48,049 bases of DNA, taken from an uncultured Prevotellaceae bacterium (lineage in GTDB: Bacteria > Bacteroidota > Bacteroidia > Bacteroidales > Bacteroidaceae). The notes under the pieces were generated by a model. That model saw only the letters and a program-made list of their open reading frames with translations. It did no database searches and was not told the origin of the DNA. Where the stretch lies: NCBI GenBank assembly GCA_902768105.1, contig CACXJZ010000013.1, positions 1 to 48,049 of the forward strand, in the 5' to 3' direction. Below are positions 1 to 8,765 of the stretch, piece after piece; position 1 is the first letter of the stretch, and each line of letters opens with the position of its first letter. The translations under genes and the position numbers were made by a program.

Positions 1-66
1 GTTTACACCGTCTAAAATTGGCAAATGCTTGTTATTAAATGCTTTGTGCTTGGAAATGCGCTACCA

Positions 67-1800
67 TTACACTCTTCCTAAAATGCTTGTCAGGTTCTTT
101 TCAAGGGTTGATGCTGTGGATTCATTAAAGAGTTTCTGATTGGCTTTACACCTGATATTGGTAATGGACTGTGCAGACGTGTTGAGTAAAATAGCAGCAT
201 CACCTATCTTGAATCCTAACAAAAGTAATATACAAAGGCGCAACTCTGTTGAAGAAAGGAGAACATCACGGCCCAATGCTGTATATACTGAAGGTATGGA
301 ACGTGAGAATTGTTTTACCAGGCGGGTCCATTCGGCATCTGTCGGTAATGTCGCCTTAAGGCTTCCTGTTGACTTTGACTTGAATAAGGCAACCACTTTA
401 CTGTCTTTGAAGTCTGTCAGTTGTTGATTGGAGTTGGCTGATTGCAACCTCTTTTGGAAAGATGCAATTCTTACTTTCAGTGACTCCACTTCATTTTGCT
501 TGTCATTCAACAAGGTTGTGTCTTTCTCTTTGATTTTCTCCAGTTCGGCCGACACCTTGTTATAGTCGAGTAATGACTGCCTATAGTCCTGACTGAGTTG
601 CATAATCCTTTGATTCTTCTTTTTTCTAAACCTAATGTATATATAGGAGAGTGTGATTATCAGGAAGAGTGAACACAGCAGAATGACAATGCTGTTATAT
701 CTTGCTCGTTCTGCATTTCTTGCTTCCTTGTCGGCAATCTGCTGAAAACGCTGATAGTTATACATGGAGGACATCTGTCCGACAACCTCTGTGCGTTTTC
801 GGTTATTCAAAGTGTCAACGGCATCTTCGTATAAGCGCGCGTATTTGATGATGGAATCGGTGTTTTTCTTTTGCTGATAGACAGCAAGCAATCCCCTGTA
901 GGCATCGGTTTCGTGCCCTCTATTTAGCAACCTGCGCATATAGTGCTCAGCAGAGTCCAATTGATTAGTCTTGATATAATAGGAACCTTTTATATAATAA
1001 TAGGCCTCTCGACCTTTAGCTATATTGCCTCTTTTATCAAACATACCCGAATGTTTTTCAAATTCATCCAATAATATCTTTGCTTTGTCTATATGATTAC
1101 GACTTAAAAGAATATAGGCAAGTGTCCCGTTTGCACTGGCGGCCAGTTGAGTATTACCAGATTCTTTGTATTTTCGCTGAGTTTCGAGGATTGTTTCAAT
1201 GACCTTATCAGTATCTCCAATAAGGAAATAAGCTTTTGTCATTATTTCCTGGCTTCTAATTTCACCTATGGTGTCACCTAGCTCTAAACAGCAATACCTA
1301 CACTGTTTTAATGCCCATACCTCATCTTGTGGAAGATTTTGTCTATGAAATAAAGTTGCCATTTGTCCGTAAACACTCATCAGCAGGCGATAATTGCAGT
1401 CACGGGCAGTGGTGTCAGCACAACTGACAGCTGTATGGTAGCAATCGAGAGCCTGGGGTGCCTCACCCATATCACGATAGACGCAGCCTAAGAGGTAGTG
1501 GGCGCGTACCTGTTCGTTGGCCGTGCCGTGGGCGTCGTAGAAGTCGGCCACGAGGTGCATGATGCTGTCGGAGGGTAGCGTGTCGTAGCACTTGTTGCTG
1601 GCATCGGCCAGCAGCAGGTAGTAGTACATGCGGTCACTCCTGGACGACGGGCAGTCCATCTTACGGAGCTGCACCAATGCACTGTCGGCATTGACGTCAA
1701 TCAGGCTGTCAATGTCTGTGAGCACAGCATCGTACCGCTGTCCGCAGCCGCACAGCAGCAGCGCGCAAAGGCACGTAATAACAACGTAGCATCTCTTCAT
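67..1800 (-). CDS. TPR-containing membrane protein with C-terminal HTH
   Basis: This 577-aa protein begins with a lipoprotein-like signal peptide (hydrophobic stretch ending LLLCGC, residues 1-19). TPR-like helical repeats fill about residues 30-350. A single strong transmembrane helix lies near residues 367-390 and is followed by basic residues RFRKKK. Next come a coiled coil (about 400-455) and a C-terminal LuxR-like helix-turn-helix region with the segments TELRLCILLLLGFKIGDAA and NTSAQSITNIRCKANQKLF. The inferred topology is periplasmic TPRs, one membrane pass and a cytoplasmic DNA-binding domain. Many Bacteroidales genomes carry proteins of this architecture; their function is mostly unknown, and direct signal-to-DNA regulation is an inference. 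The start is the only in-frame ATG before the signal peptide, and it sits almost at the predicted transcription start. It is followed on the same strand by no gene within the window. Confidence 0.85.
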   Translation of the reverse strand: MKRCYVVITCLCALLLCGCGQRYDAVLTDIDSLIDVNADSALVQLRKMDCPSSRSDRMYYYLLLADASNKCYDTLPSDSIMHLVADFYDAHGTANEQVRAHYLLGCVYRDMGEAPQALDCYHTAVSCADTTARDCNYRLLMSVYGQMATLFHRQNLPQDEVWALKQCRYCCLELGDTIGEIRSQEIMTKAYFLIGDTDKVIETILETQRKYKESGNTQLAASANGTLAYILLSRNHIDKAKILLDEFEKHSGMFDKRGNIAKGREAYYYIKGSYYIKTNQLDSAEHYMRRLLNRGHETDAYRGLLAVYQQKKNTDSIIKYARLYEDAVDTLNNRKRTEVVGQMSSMYNYQRFQQIADKEARNAERARYNSIVILLCSLFLIITLSYIYIRFRKKKNQRIMQLSQDYRQSLLDYNKVSAELEKIKEKDTTLLNDKQNEVESLKVRIASFQKRLQSANSNQQLTDFKDSKVVALFKSKSTGSLKATLPTDAEWTRLVKQFSRSIPSVYTALGRDVLLSSTELRLCILLLLGFKIGDAAILLNTSAQSITNIRCKANQKLFNESTASTLEKNLTSILGRV

Positions 1801-1805
1801 GCCTG

Positions 1806-1835
1806 CAAAGGTACAAAAAGTTTCCGAGAATCAAA
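1806..1835 (-). promoter_or_regulatory. Bacteroidetes-type promoter of the TPR/HTH gene
   Basis: On the minus strand, TACCTTTG (1806-1813) matches the -7 consensus TAnnTTTG, and TTTG (1832-1835) lies 18 nt upstream as the -33 element. The predicted transcription start is within a few bases of the ATG at 1800, so the message would be nearly leaderless. Confidence 0.6.
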
Positions 1836-1865
1836 CACCTTATTATATATTATGAAGAAAAGACC

Positions 1866-1895
1866 AGAAAAAAGGAGCACCCATGCGGATGCTCC
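1866..1895 (-). terminator. Intrinsic terminator downstream of rho
   Basis: A 9-bp stem (GGAGCATCC / GGGTGCTCC, one G-U pair) with a 4-nt loop at 1874-1895 is followed on the minus strand by six T residues (1868-1873). It lies about 45 nt after the rho stop codon. Confidence 0.8.
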
Positions 1896-1940
1896 AAATC
1901 CCTACCAGACTTCCCCTGTCAAGGGGAGGCTTTTGTTTTA

Positions 1941-3911
1941 TTATCCGTTCATTGAGAGGAGGAACTCCTCGTTGTTCTGCGTCCTTACCAGACGGTCGCG
2001 AACAGTGTCCATAGCCTCCATTGCATTCATTTCGGCAATGAACTTGCGGCATATCCACATGCGGTTGAGTGTGGTCTGGTCCTGTAGCAGATCGTCGCGG
2101 CGCGTAGAGCTCTGTACCAGGTCGATAGCCGGGAAGATGCGCTTGTTAGAGAGCTGACGGCTGAGCTGGATTTCAGAGTTACCCGTTCCCTTGAACTCCT
2201 CGAAGATCACCTCGTCCATCTTGGAACCGGTATCGACAAGTGCTGTTGCGATGATGGTCAGCGAACCGCCACCCTCAATGTTACGGGCGGCACCGAAGAA
2301 ACGCTTGGGCTTCTGCAGGGCGTTGGCATCTACACCACCGGTGAGCACCTTTCCGCTGGCTGGTGCTACGGTGTTATAGGCACGTGCCAGACGGGTGATG
2401 GAGTCGAGGAAGATGACGACGTCGTGTCCGCACTCCACCATGCGCTTGGCTTTCTCGAGCACGATGCCGGCAATCTTCACGTGACGATCGGCAGGTTCGT
2501 CGAAGGTTGAGGCAATCACCTCGGCATTGACGGTGCGAGCCATGTCGGTCACCTCCTCGGGACGCTCGTCGATGAGCAGCATCATGATGTATGCCTCGGG
2601 GTGGTTGGCGGCGATGGCGTTGGCAATGTCCTTCATCAGAATGGTCTTACCGGTCTTGGGCTGTGCCACGATGAGTGCGCGCTGACCCTTACCGATGGGT
2701 GAGAAGAGATCGACGATGCGTACTGACGGGTTTGTCGTGGCAGCGTTACCACAGAGCGTGAACTTCTCGTCGGGGAACAGCGGCGTCAGGTGCTCGAACG
2801 ACACGCGGTCGCGAACCTCAGCGGGCTGTCGGCCGTTGATGCTGTTCACGTTACTCAGTGCAAAATACTTCTCGCTATCGTGGGGCGGACGCACGGTGCA
2901 ATCTACCACGTCGCCCGTCTTCAGACTATACTTCTTGATTTGCTGCGGACTCACGTAGATGTCGTCAGGTGAAGAGAGGTAGTTGTAGTCCGACGAACGC
3001 AGGAATCCGTAACCGTCCTGCAGCACTTCAAGCACGCCATTGCCGGTGATGATGTCGGCAAAGTTGAAGCGGGCAGTCATGGCTGAGCTGCGTACGGGTT
3101 GCGGTTCGCCAGGCTGCGGCTGCTGTACCATCGGACGGTCGAAAATGTCGAGCGTAGGAATGGCTGCCTGGTCCTCAATGGGAATATCGACCACGGTGAT
3201 GAAGTCTGTTCCGTCGCCAGGGTCACCAGGCCATACGTCGCTTTCCTGCACTTCCGGCTGGGTTGCCTGTGCGCTCTGGTTGTGCTGTGTCATCTTCTCC
3301 TGCAGCTGCTCCAGCAGGTCCTTGTTGGCAGGTTCCTCCTGTTCCTTGGCCATTTCAGCTTCGGGCACGGCAGGGGCGTCCGTCTCTTGTGGCTCCTCGG
3401 CGGGGGATGTTGACTGCTCCTCGTTGAGGGCTTCAGCGGCAGCTCGTGCGGCAGCCTCCTCAGCAGCTTTCTCTGCCTTCGACTTGCGACCGCGTTTCTT
3501 CGGAGCCGGTTTTGCGGGGGCTTCCTCGGGGGCTGCCTCCTGCGGCTCTTCGGCGGGTGCTGTCGGCTGCTCCTCAATGGGGAGCTGGGCTTCTTCTGCA
3601 GGTAGCTCGTCGCTGAACAGCGATGCCTGCTTCTCGGGTTTTGCCGACTCACGGCCGGCCTTCACGTCGAAATTCTCACCATCCTTGCCCTTCACGCTAT
3701 ATACTCGGTCCGTATCCTTCTTGGCAATGCGAGTGCGCTTGCGCTTTGGAGCGTCGGTGATACCTGCTGCGCTGTTCTCGGCAGCTTTGTCCAGAATAGC
3801 GTAGATGACGTCTTGCAGTTCGTCTTTCGGGCTTACCTTGATGCCCAAATCTGCAGCGATTCCCATCAGCTGGGGAATCTCCATAGCTTCTAATTCTTCC
3901 TTCTTGTACAT
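1941..3911 (-). CDS. rho: Transcription termination factor Rho
   Basis: Rho is the hexameric RNA-dependent ATPase that ends transcription of untranslated RNA. From the ATG at 3911 it has 656 aa, against about 420 in E. coli. A Rho_N-like helical domain occupies about residues 1-45. A long Glu/Ala/Pro-rich, Lys/Arg-containing, apparently disordered insert spans about 47-285. A cold-shock-type RNA-binding domain follows (about 288-355, [14 protein letters not shown]). The ATPase core has a Walker A QPKTGKT (about 417-423), DERPEEVTD (about 448-456) and Walker B VVIFLDS (about 498-504). Such inserts are known in Bacteroidota Rho proteins. An in-frame GTG lies four codons upstream (3923); the ATG is preferred because MYKKEEL is the natural Rho N-terminus. 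It has its own promoter and terminator, so it is probably monocistronic. Confidence 0.97.
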   Translation of the reverse strand: MYKKEELEAMEIPQLMGIAADLGIKVSPKDELQDVIYAILDKAAENSAAGITDAPKRKRTRIAKKDTDRVYSVKGKDGENFDVKAGRESAKPEKQASLFSDELPAEEAQLPIEEQPTAPAEEPQEAAPEEAPAKPAPKKRGRKSKAEKAAEEAAARAAAEALNEEQSTSPAEEPQETDAPAVPEAEMAKEQEEPANKDLLEQLQEKMTQHNQSAQATQPEVQESDVWPGDPGDGTDFITVVDIPIEDQAAIPTLDIFDRPMVQQPQPGEPQPVRSSAMTARFNFADIITGNGVLEVLQDGYGFLRSSDYNYLSSPDDIYVSPQQIKKYSLKTGDVVDCTVRPPHDSEKYFALSNVNSINGRQPAEVRDRVSFEHLTPLFPDEKFTLCGNAATTNPSVRIVDLFSPIGKGQRALIVAQPKTGKTILMKDIANAIAANHPEAYIMMLLIDERPEEVTDMARTVNAEVIASTFDEPADRHVKIAGIVLEKAKRMVECGHDVVIFLDSITRLARAYNTVAPASGKVLTGGVDANALQKPKRFFGAARNIEGGGSLTIIATALVDTGSKMDEVIFEEFKGTGNSEIQLSRQLSNKRIFPAIDLVQSSTRRDDLLQDQTTLNRMWICRKFIAEMNAMEAMDTVRDRLVRTQNNEEFLLSMNG

Positions 3912-3973
3912 ATTAATATACACAGTATGCGGTTATTATTTTCAACAATGTTTGTATGTGATTTGGAAAGAAT

Positions 3974-3994
3974 GCGTTTCACGAACGGAAACGC
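3974..3994 (-). promoter_or_regulatory. Stem-loop in the rho leader
   Basis: A perfect 7-bp inverted repeat (GCGTTTC, 7-nt loop, GAAACGC) lies within the predicted 5' leader of rho, between the promoter and the ATG. No T-run follows in the rho direction, so it is not an obvious attenuator. rho autoregulates through its leader in E. coli; a role here is an inference. Confidence 0.35.
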
Positions 3995-4014
3995 GTTTTT
4001 CTGAAATTCGCCTG

Positions 4015-4046
4015 CAAAGGTAAGCATTATTTTCCAAACCACCAAA
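4015..4046 (-). promoter_or_regulatory. rho promoter
   Basis: On the minus strand, TACCTTTG (4015-4022) is preceded by TTTG (4043-4046) with exactly 20 nt between them, a close match to the Bacteroidetes sigma-A promoter. It implies a leader of roughly 100 nt before the rho ATG. Confidence 0.75.
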
Positions 4047-4073
4047 ATAATTCCGCAAAAGATTCACTTTTTT

Positions 4074-6371
4074 CTAATTGCACAACAGGCTGCCAAGCTG
4101 ATAGACGACGGCGCTAACGAGCCACGCCAGTAACGTGGTATAGCAGGCAGCGAAGGCGGCCCAGCGCCAGGAACCTGTTTCGTGCTTGATGGCAGCGATA
4201 GTAGCCACGCAGGGGAAGTAAAGCAGGACGAAGAGCAGGTAGCAGTAGGCCGCGAGCGGTGTTATTTCTTCGAGTCCGCCCAGCACACCGATGGTAGATG
4301 CCACGATTTCTTTGGCTCCCACGCCCGCCATGAGGCTCACGTCGAGCTGCCAGTTGAAGCCCTGCAGGGAGAACAGCGGTTCGACGGTCTTTCCCATAAT
4401 GCCGATGAACGAGTCATCCATCGTGGGTGCCGTGCCTGAGGGTCCGAAGTAGCCGAGTGCCCAGACGATGATGCTGGCCACGAGAATGACGCCGCCCATC
4501 TTCTTCAGATATTCCTTTCCTTTATCCCATGTGTGGCGCCAGATGGCCTTGGCTGTTGGCCAGCGGTAGGGCGGCAGTTCCATGACGAATGGTGTGTCTT
4601 CACCCTTGATGACGAAGGTGGAGAAAATCTTACTGACGATGACTGCCACGATGATGCCGACGATGTAGAGTGAAATCATCACCCATGACTGGTACTCGAC
4701 GGCGAAGAACGTGCCGACAATCATTATATATATAGGTAAACGCGCGGAACACGACATGAAGGGTATGATGAGCATCGTGATGAGTCGTGAGCGGCGGCTC
4801 TCGATGGTGCGGGTGCCCATGATGGCCGGCACGTTGCAGCCGAAGCCCATGATGAGCGGTATGAATGATTTGCCGTGCAGTCCCATCTTGTGCATGAGAC
4901 GGTCCATGATGAAGGCTGCGCGTGCCATGTAGCCGGAGTCCTCCATGAGTGAGATGAAGAAGTAGAGAATGAGAATCTGGGGCAGGAAGACGATGACGGC
5001 TCCCACGCCTCCGATGATGCCATCGACGAGCATCGAGCGTATGGGACCATCGGATAAAGCACTTCCTATCCACTCGCCGAGCCACCCTACGGCGGCGTCA
5101 ATCCAGTCCATGGGGTATTGTCCCAGCGAGAACGTTGTCTGGAACATGACGAAGAGGATGAGGAAGAAGATGGGAAAGCCAAGCCAGCGGTTCGACAGCA
5201 CGTCGTCGATGATGTGGGTGGTGCGATAGGTGTCCTTCTTGTTACCCTGACGGAAACGGGCCTCGCGCAGGGCACCGCTGACAAATCCGTACTTGGTGTC
5301 CATGACGGCCGTCTCGCTGTCAATCTTCATCTCCTCCTGTACGCGTCGGGCAGCCATGTCGCGGGCCTCGATGACCTCGTCGGCATTGGGCATGAGTTTC
5401 ACGAAGTGCTCTACGTCGTTGTCGCGCTCAAGCAACTTGATGGCCAGGTAACGGGTGGAGTAGAGGGCATGGTCAAGCGTGTCGGCTTCACGCAGATGCT
5501 GCTGTATATGCTTGATGCCGTGCTCAATCTCGTGACCATAGTTAATGTGGATGTGGCGGGCCTGCTTATGGGCTCCTTCATAAACCTGGATGACAGTCTT
5601 GAAGAGTTCCTTGACACCCATGCCGCTCTTGAACGATGTGGGCACCATGGGGGTGGCAAACAGCGTGGTGAGCACGTCGAGATCGACGGAGTCGCCCCGT
5701 CGTTCAAACTCGTCGTACATATTCAATGCACAGACTATACGCAGGTCCATGTCAATGAGTTGTGTGGTAAGATAGAGGTTACGCTCGATGTTTGAGGCGT
5801 CGATGACGTTGATAACCACGTCGGGCATCTGCTCGGTGAGGTGTTTGCGGACGTAGAGCTCCTCGGGAGAGTAGCATGACAGCGAGTAGGTACCTGGCAG
5901 GTCGGTCAGACGAAACTCGTAGCCGTAGTAGGAGGCGTGAGCCACAGATGCATCGACGGTGACGCCCGAATAGTTGCCTACGTGTCCGTGGGCTCCGCTG
6001 GCGAAGTTGAATAGTGAGGTCTTTCCACAGTTAGGATTGCCCACCAGTGCCACGTTGATGATGCGCCGCAGGCGCAGGGCCTCATGTTTCCCGTTTTCCA
6101 CCTGAGCGGCAGTAAATTCCTCACTCTTCACATTTAACTCTTCATTCTCGGAAGCTACCACCTCAATCATCTCGGCCTCGTGGCGGCGCAGGGATATCTC
6201 GTAGCCCATCAGCTTGTATTTCACAGGATCTTGCAGGGGTGCATTGAGCAGCACCTCTACCGTCTTCCCCTTGATAAATCCCATCTCGACAATGCGTTTA
6301 CGGAATCCTCCGTGTCCCAGTACCTTGACGATGACTCCGTGTTCGCCTGTCTTTAATTCAGAAAGTTTCAT
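4074..6371 (-). CDS. feoB: Fused FeoA-FeoB ferrous iron transporter
   Basis: This 765-aa protein imports Fe(II) across the inner membrane. Residues 1-72 form a FeoA (SH3-like) domain. A linker leads to the FeoB G domain, with Walker A GNPNCGKTS (111-119), G3 DLPG (157-160) and the G4 motif NMYD (217-220). After a helical GDI-like region come many transmembrane helices forming the two Gate cores, including the CSARLPIYIM motif and, near the C-terminus, VGAKEIVASTIGVL. The FeoA fusion is common in Bacteroidota and removes the need for a separate feoA. It lies 9 nt downstream of the acyltransferase gene and probably shares its promoter at about 7370-7400. No Fur box was identified with confidence. 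Confidence 0.96.
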   Translation of the reverse strand: MKLSELKTGEHGVIVKVLGHGGFRKRIVEMGFIKGKTVEVLLNAPLQDPVKYKLMGYEISLRRHEAEMIEVVASENEELNVKSEEFTAAQVENGKHEALRLRRIINVALVGNPNCGKTSLFNFASGAHGHVGNYSGVTVDASVAHASYYGYEFRLTDLPGTYSLSCYSPEELYVRKHLTEQMPDVVINVIDASNIERNLYLTTQLIDMDLRIVCALNMYDEFERRGDSVDLDVLTTLFATPMVPTSFKSGMGVKELFKTVIQVYEGAHKQARHIHINYGHEIEHGIKHIQQHLREADTLDHALYSTRYLAIKLLERDNDVEHFVKLMPNADEVIEARDMAARRVQEEMKIDSETAVMDTKYGFVSGALREARFRQGNKKDTYRTTHIIDDVLSNRWLGFPIFFLILFVMFQTTFSLGQYPMDWIDAAVGWLGEWIGSALSDGPIRSMLVDGIIGGVGAVIVFLPQILILYFFISLMEDSGYMARAAFIMDRLMHKMGLHGKSFIPLIMGFGCNVPAIMGTRTIESRRSRLITMLIIPFMSCSARLPIYIMIVGTFFAVEYQSWVMISLYIVGIIVAVIVSKIFSTFVIKGEDTPFVMELPPYRWPTAKAIWRHTWDKGKEYLKKMGGVILVASIIVWALGYFGPSGTAPTMDDSFIGIMGKTVEPLFSLQGFNWQLDVSLMAGVGAKEIVASTIGVLGGLEEITPLAAYCYLLFVLLYFPCVATIAAIKHETGSWRWAAFAACYTTLLAWLVSAVVYQLGSLLCN

Positions 6372-6380
6372 ATATGTTGT

Positions 6381-7358
6381 TCAATCCTTGTATATCCATT
6401 TTAATACAGCATTCACCCAGCGGATGTTGCAGTGGAACCAGCGATAGGTGCTGACGGGCTTGCCGCCGAAACGCAGAATGAACTCTCTGAAGGAGTTGCG
6501 ACGGAAGGGCAGACCTACATCCATGAAGCGCATGTGGTTGTATTTGTACTCGTGGGCGTGACAAAGCGCGTGCCATACGGTCAGTACGTCAGGATGCAGC
6601 CTGAGGTAGCTCTTGCGGCGGAAAGCCGAGTACCACATATAGGCATCGCCTTCGCTGTAAGCACAGCCACAGCAGCCAATGACTTTCTTGCGATATTCCG
6701 TGACAAACAATCGTGCGTTCTGACCCTCCATCAGCTTGCGGAAGAACGTCTCGTCGGGAATGTAGCGCTTGGGCTTGAACCAATGGTGATGACGCAGCAA
6801 CTTCATGAATTCACGGAACTCTTCTTCGTTCTCTATCTCCTTGGTTACCACACCCCTTAGCTGTGCGTGTTCAATCTGTAGTTTCATCTTCTCGCCGATG
6901 CGTTCCTCGGGCGTATGGCTGTGCAGCGAGTTGTGAATGCTCATCCAGTGGACAGGGAAGAAACCCTGCTGGCGGAAGCGCCGGTAACCGAACATCTTCT
7001 GGCTCAGATGGCTCACCTCGATGTAGAGCACCCAGTGTTGCAGCTTGCGCGTCAGGGCTGCGAGCATCAGTCCGAATAGCTCCTCACGATTGTCGCCGTC
7101 CTGTTCGAAGTCGCCTTCGCCCAGCACGCGGCAGTGGGTATATAAATAAGGTGGAAACAGCGACGAACGGTAACGCAACATGGCCAACATGTGGCATACC
7201 ACCGTGCCGTTGTCCTGCTCTACGACCACCATGTAGGGACGGAGTCTTCGCGTCTGTTCGCAGACGTGGAACAGTTCGGTACTGTGGAAGAAGTTACGAC
7301 ATGTCATAGGAGGCAGTTGGTCTCCCTTCGTGTAGATCCGTGTCGTGAGTTCGCTCAT
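6381..7358 (-). CDS. GNAT/FemAB-like acyltransferase, unknown substrate
   Basis: This 325-aa protein looks like a double-GNAT or FemAB-type acyltransferase. Supporting segments include RLFVTEYRKKVIGCCGCAYS (about 225-244), a strand-turn-strand typical of GNAT folds, and a C-terminal region ending in FILRFGGKPVSTYRWFHCN, as in FemAB/GNAT proteins. There are no signal peptide or membrane segments. The start is the ATG at 7358; an in-frame TTG at 7370 overlaps the promoter and is rejected. The gene is 9 nt upstream of feoB on the same strand, so the two are probably co-transcribed. The substrate is not identifiable. Confidence 0.7.
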   Translation of the reverse strand: MSELTTRIYTKGDQLPPMTCRNFFHSTELFHVCEQTRRLRPYMVVVEQDNGTVVCHMLAMLRYRSSLFPPYLYTHCRVLGEGDFEQDGDNREELFGLMLAALTRKLQHWVLYIEVSHLSQKMFGYRRFRQQGFFPVHWMSIHNSLHSHTPEERIGEKMKLQIEHAQLRGVVTKEIENEEEFREFMKLLRHHHWFKPKRYIPDETFFRKLMEGQNARLFVTEYRKKVIGCCGCAYSEGDAYMWYSAFRRKSYLRLHPDVLTVWHALCHAHEYKYNHMRFMDVGLPFRRNSFREFILRFGGKPVSTYRWFHCNIRWVNAVLKWIYKD

Positions 7359-7367
7359 AATTTGGGG

Positions 7368-7399
7368 CAAAGTTACAAATAAGTGAGCGAAAATGCAAA
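7368..7399 (-). promoter_or_regulatory. Promoter of the acyltransferase-feoB operon
   Basis: On the minus strand, TTTG (7396-7399), 20 nt and TAACTTTG (7368-7375) give a full match to the Bacteroidetes consensus. The expected start point is about 4-6 nt before the ATG at 7358, so the leader is very short. Confidence 0.7.
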
Positions 7400-7417
7400 T
7401 TAATCAGAATAAAGTTG

Positions 7418-7425
7418 TACCTTTG
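7418..7425 (+). promoter_or_regulatory. Putative -7 element for the nitroreductase operon
   Basis: TACCTTTG fits the -7 consensus and lies 25 nt before the ATG at 7451. No clear TTTG is found about 20 nt upstream, so the promoter call is weaker than its neighbours. Confidence 0.5.
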
Positions 7426-7450
7426 CGCCGTAAAATAACAAAAATTGAGT

Positions 7451-7978
7451 ATGACAGATTTCAAGGATTTGGTGCAGATGCGCCGTTCGCACCGCAAATT
7501 CACGGGCGAACAGATAGATGCCGACCACGTGCAGCTCATCATGCGTGCAGGACTCATGTCGCCCACATCGAAGGGACAGCGCGCCTGGCAGTTCGTGGTG
7601 GTTGACGACCCACTCGACATAGAGAAACTGAGCGATGCCAAGGATCTTGGTTCGCAGTTTATGAAAGGCGCTCCGCTGGCCATCGTCGTGCTGGGCGATC
7701 CTATGCAGAATGACTGCTGGATAGAGGACGGCTCGATTGCTGCCATCTCGATGCAGTATCAGGCAGAGGAGCTGGGTTTGGGCTCCTGCTGGGTACAGAT
7801 GCGCGGACGCGGTCTGGCCGACGGCACCAGTGCCGATACGGTGATTCGTGGCATCCTCGACATCCCTGAGAATCTCAGTGTGCTCTGCATTCTGGCTGTA
7901 GGACATAAGGCTGATGAGCGCAAGCCTCAGAACGAGGATAAGTTGAAGTGGGAGCAGGTGCATGCAGGGAAGTATTAA
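7451..7978 (+). CDS. Nitroreductase-family flavoprotein
   Basis: This 175-aa protein belongs to the FMN-dependent nitroreductase family, which reduces nitro compounds, quinones or flavins with NAD(P)H. The N-terminal MRRSHRKFTGEQI (about residues 10-22) is the family's FMN-phosphate-binding RRSxRxF signature. GLMSPTSKGQRAWQFVVV (about 36-53) is the usual substrate/flavin segment, and EELGLGSCWVQMRG (about 106-119) is the conserved C-terminal helix. The length is typical of the short Bacteroidota form. The ATG at 7451 is chosen over a TTG two codons upstream. It is the first gene of a likely operon with the DUF2520, KdsC and Maf genes (25-nt gap to the next). The natural substrate is unknown. 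Confidence 0.92.
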   Translation: MTDFKDLVQMRRSHRKFTGEQIDADHVQLIMRAGLMSPTSKGQRAWQFVVVDDPLDIEKLSDAKDLGSQFMKGAPLAIVVLGDPMQNDCWIEDGSIAAISMQYQAEELGLGSCWVQMRGRGLADGTSADTVIRGILDIPENLSVLCILAVGHKADERKPQNEDKLKWEQVHAGKY

Positions 7979-8003
7979 AGTATAAAGGTTAAAGAATAGA
8001 GAT

Positions 8004-8765
8004 ATGCGGATAGTTCTGATAGGAGCAGGACGGCTGGCGTCACATCTGGGACCGGCATTGAAGGCAGTGGGCCATGAGGTCTTGCAGGTATATAGCCGCA
8101 CGCAGGAGTCAGCATCGTCGCTGGCTGCTGTCGTGGGGGCTGAAGCCGTAACAGATGTTGCTTCCGTCAGGAAGGATGCCGATGTTTATGTCTGTGCTGT
8201 TAAGGACGATGTGCTACCTATGCTCCTTTCACAGTTGTGCGAGGGTAGGGAAGAGGCCGTCTTCCTGCATACGGCTGGCTCTGTGCCGATAGAGGTGTTC
8301 AAGGGACATGCACGACGTTATGGAGTGCTCTATCCCATGCAGACCTTCTCAAAAGAACGTAAGCTGGAGTTTGCCGATATACCTATATTTATTGAAGCCG
8401 ATAACGAAGAGACGCTTGCGGTTGTCCGGCAGCTTGCAGACTCCGTTAGTCGTAAGGTGGTTACGCTCTCGTCAGAAGACCGTCGCTACCTGCACCTGAG
8501 TGCTGTCTTTGCCTGTAACTTCGTCAATCACTGCTACGACCTGGCTGGCACCTTGCTGCAACAGCACGGCATACCGTTTGACACGCTGTTGCCGCTCATT
8601 GACGAGACGGCGTACAAGGTGCATGAGCTCTCACCCCGAGAGGCGCAAACAGGCCCTGCCGTACGTTACGACAAAGAAGTCATCAGCCGCCAGAGCCAGA
8701 TGCTCGAAGGACTGCCGAAGGAGATATATGAACTGATGTCAAAAAGCATACACGAGATACAATGA
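8004..8765 (+). CDS. Rossmann-like and DUF2520 domain oxidoreductase
   Basis: This 253-aa cytoplasmic protein starts with a nucleotide-binding Rossmann motif, [13 protein letters not shown] (residues 4-16). It continues with a typical NADP-binding half (to about 120) and an all-helical DUF2520 C-terminal half containing [18 protein letters not shown]. The arrangement resembles pyrroline-5-carboxylate reductase and F420-dependent NADP reductase folds. The substrate is unknown. Its stop overlaps the start of the KdsC-like gene (ATGA), so the two are translationally coupled. The same trio (DUF2520, KdsC-like, Maf) is commonly adjacent in Bacteroidales. Confidence 0.85.
   Translation: MRIVLIGAGRLASHLGPALKAVGHEVLQVYSRTQESASSLAAVVGAEAVTDVASVRKDADVYVCAVKDDVLPMLLSQLCEGREEAVFLHTAGSVPIEVFKGHARRYGVLYPMQTFSKERKLEFADIPIFIEADNEETLAVVRQLADSVSRKVVTLSSEDRRYLHLSAVFACNFVNHCYDLAGTLLQQHGIPFDTLLPLIDETAYKVHELSPREAQTGPAVRYDKEVISRQSQMLEGLPKEIYELMSKSIHEIQ

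Noticed and set aside
3040-3804. 254-codon antisense frame over the Rho insert
   Set aside because: Ser/Ala/Gly-rich low complexity mirrors the biased codons of the disordered Rho insert.
7400-8101. Antisense frames over the nitroreductase
   Set aside because: They lack domains and overlap clear motifs of the nitroreductase on the plus strand.
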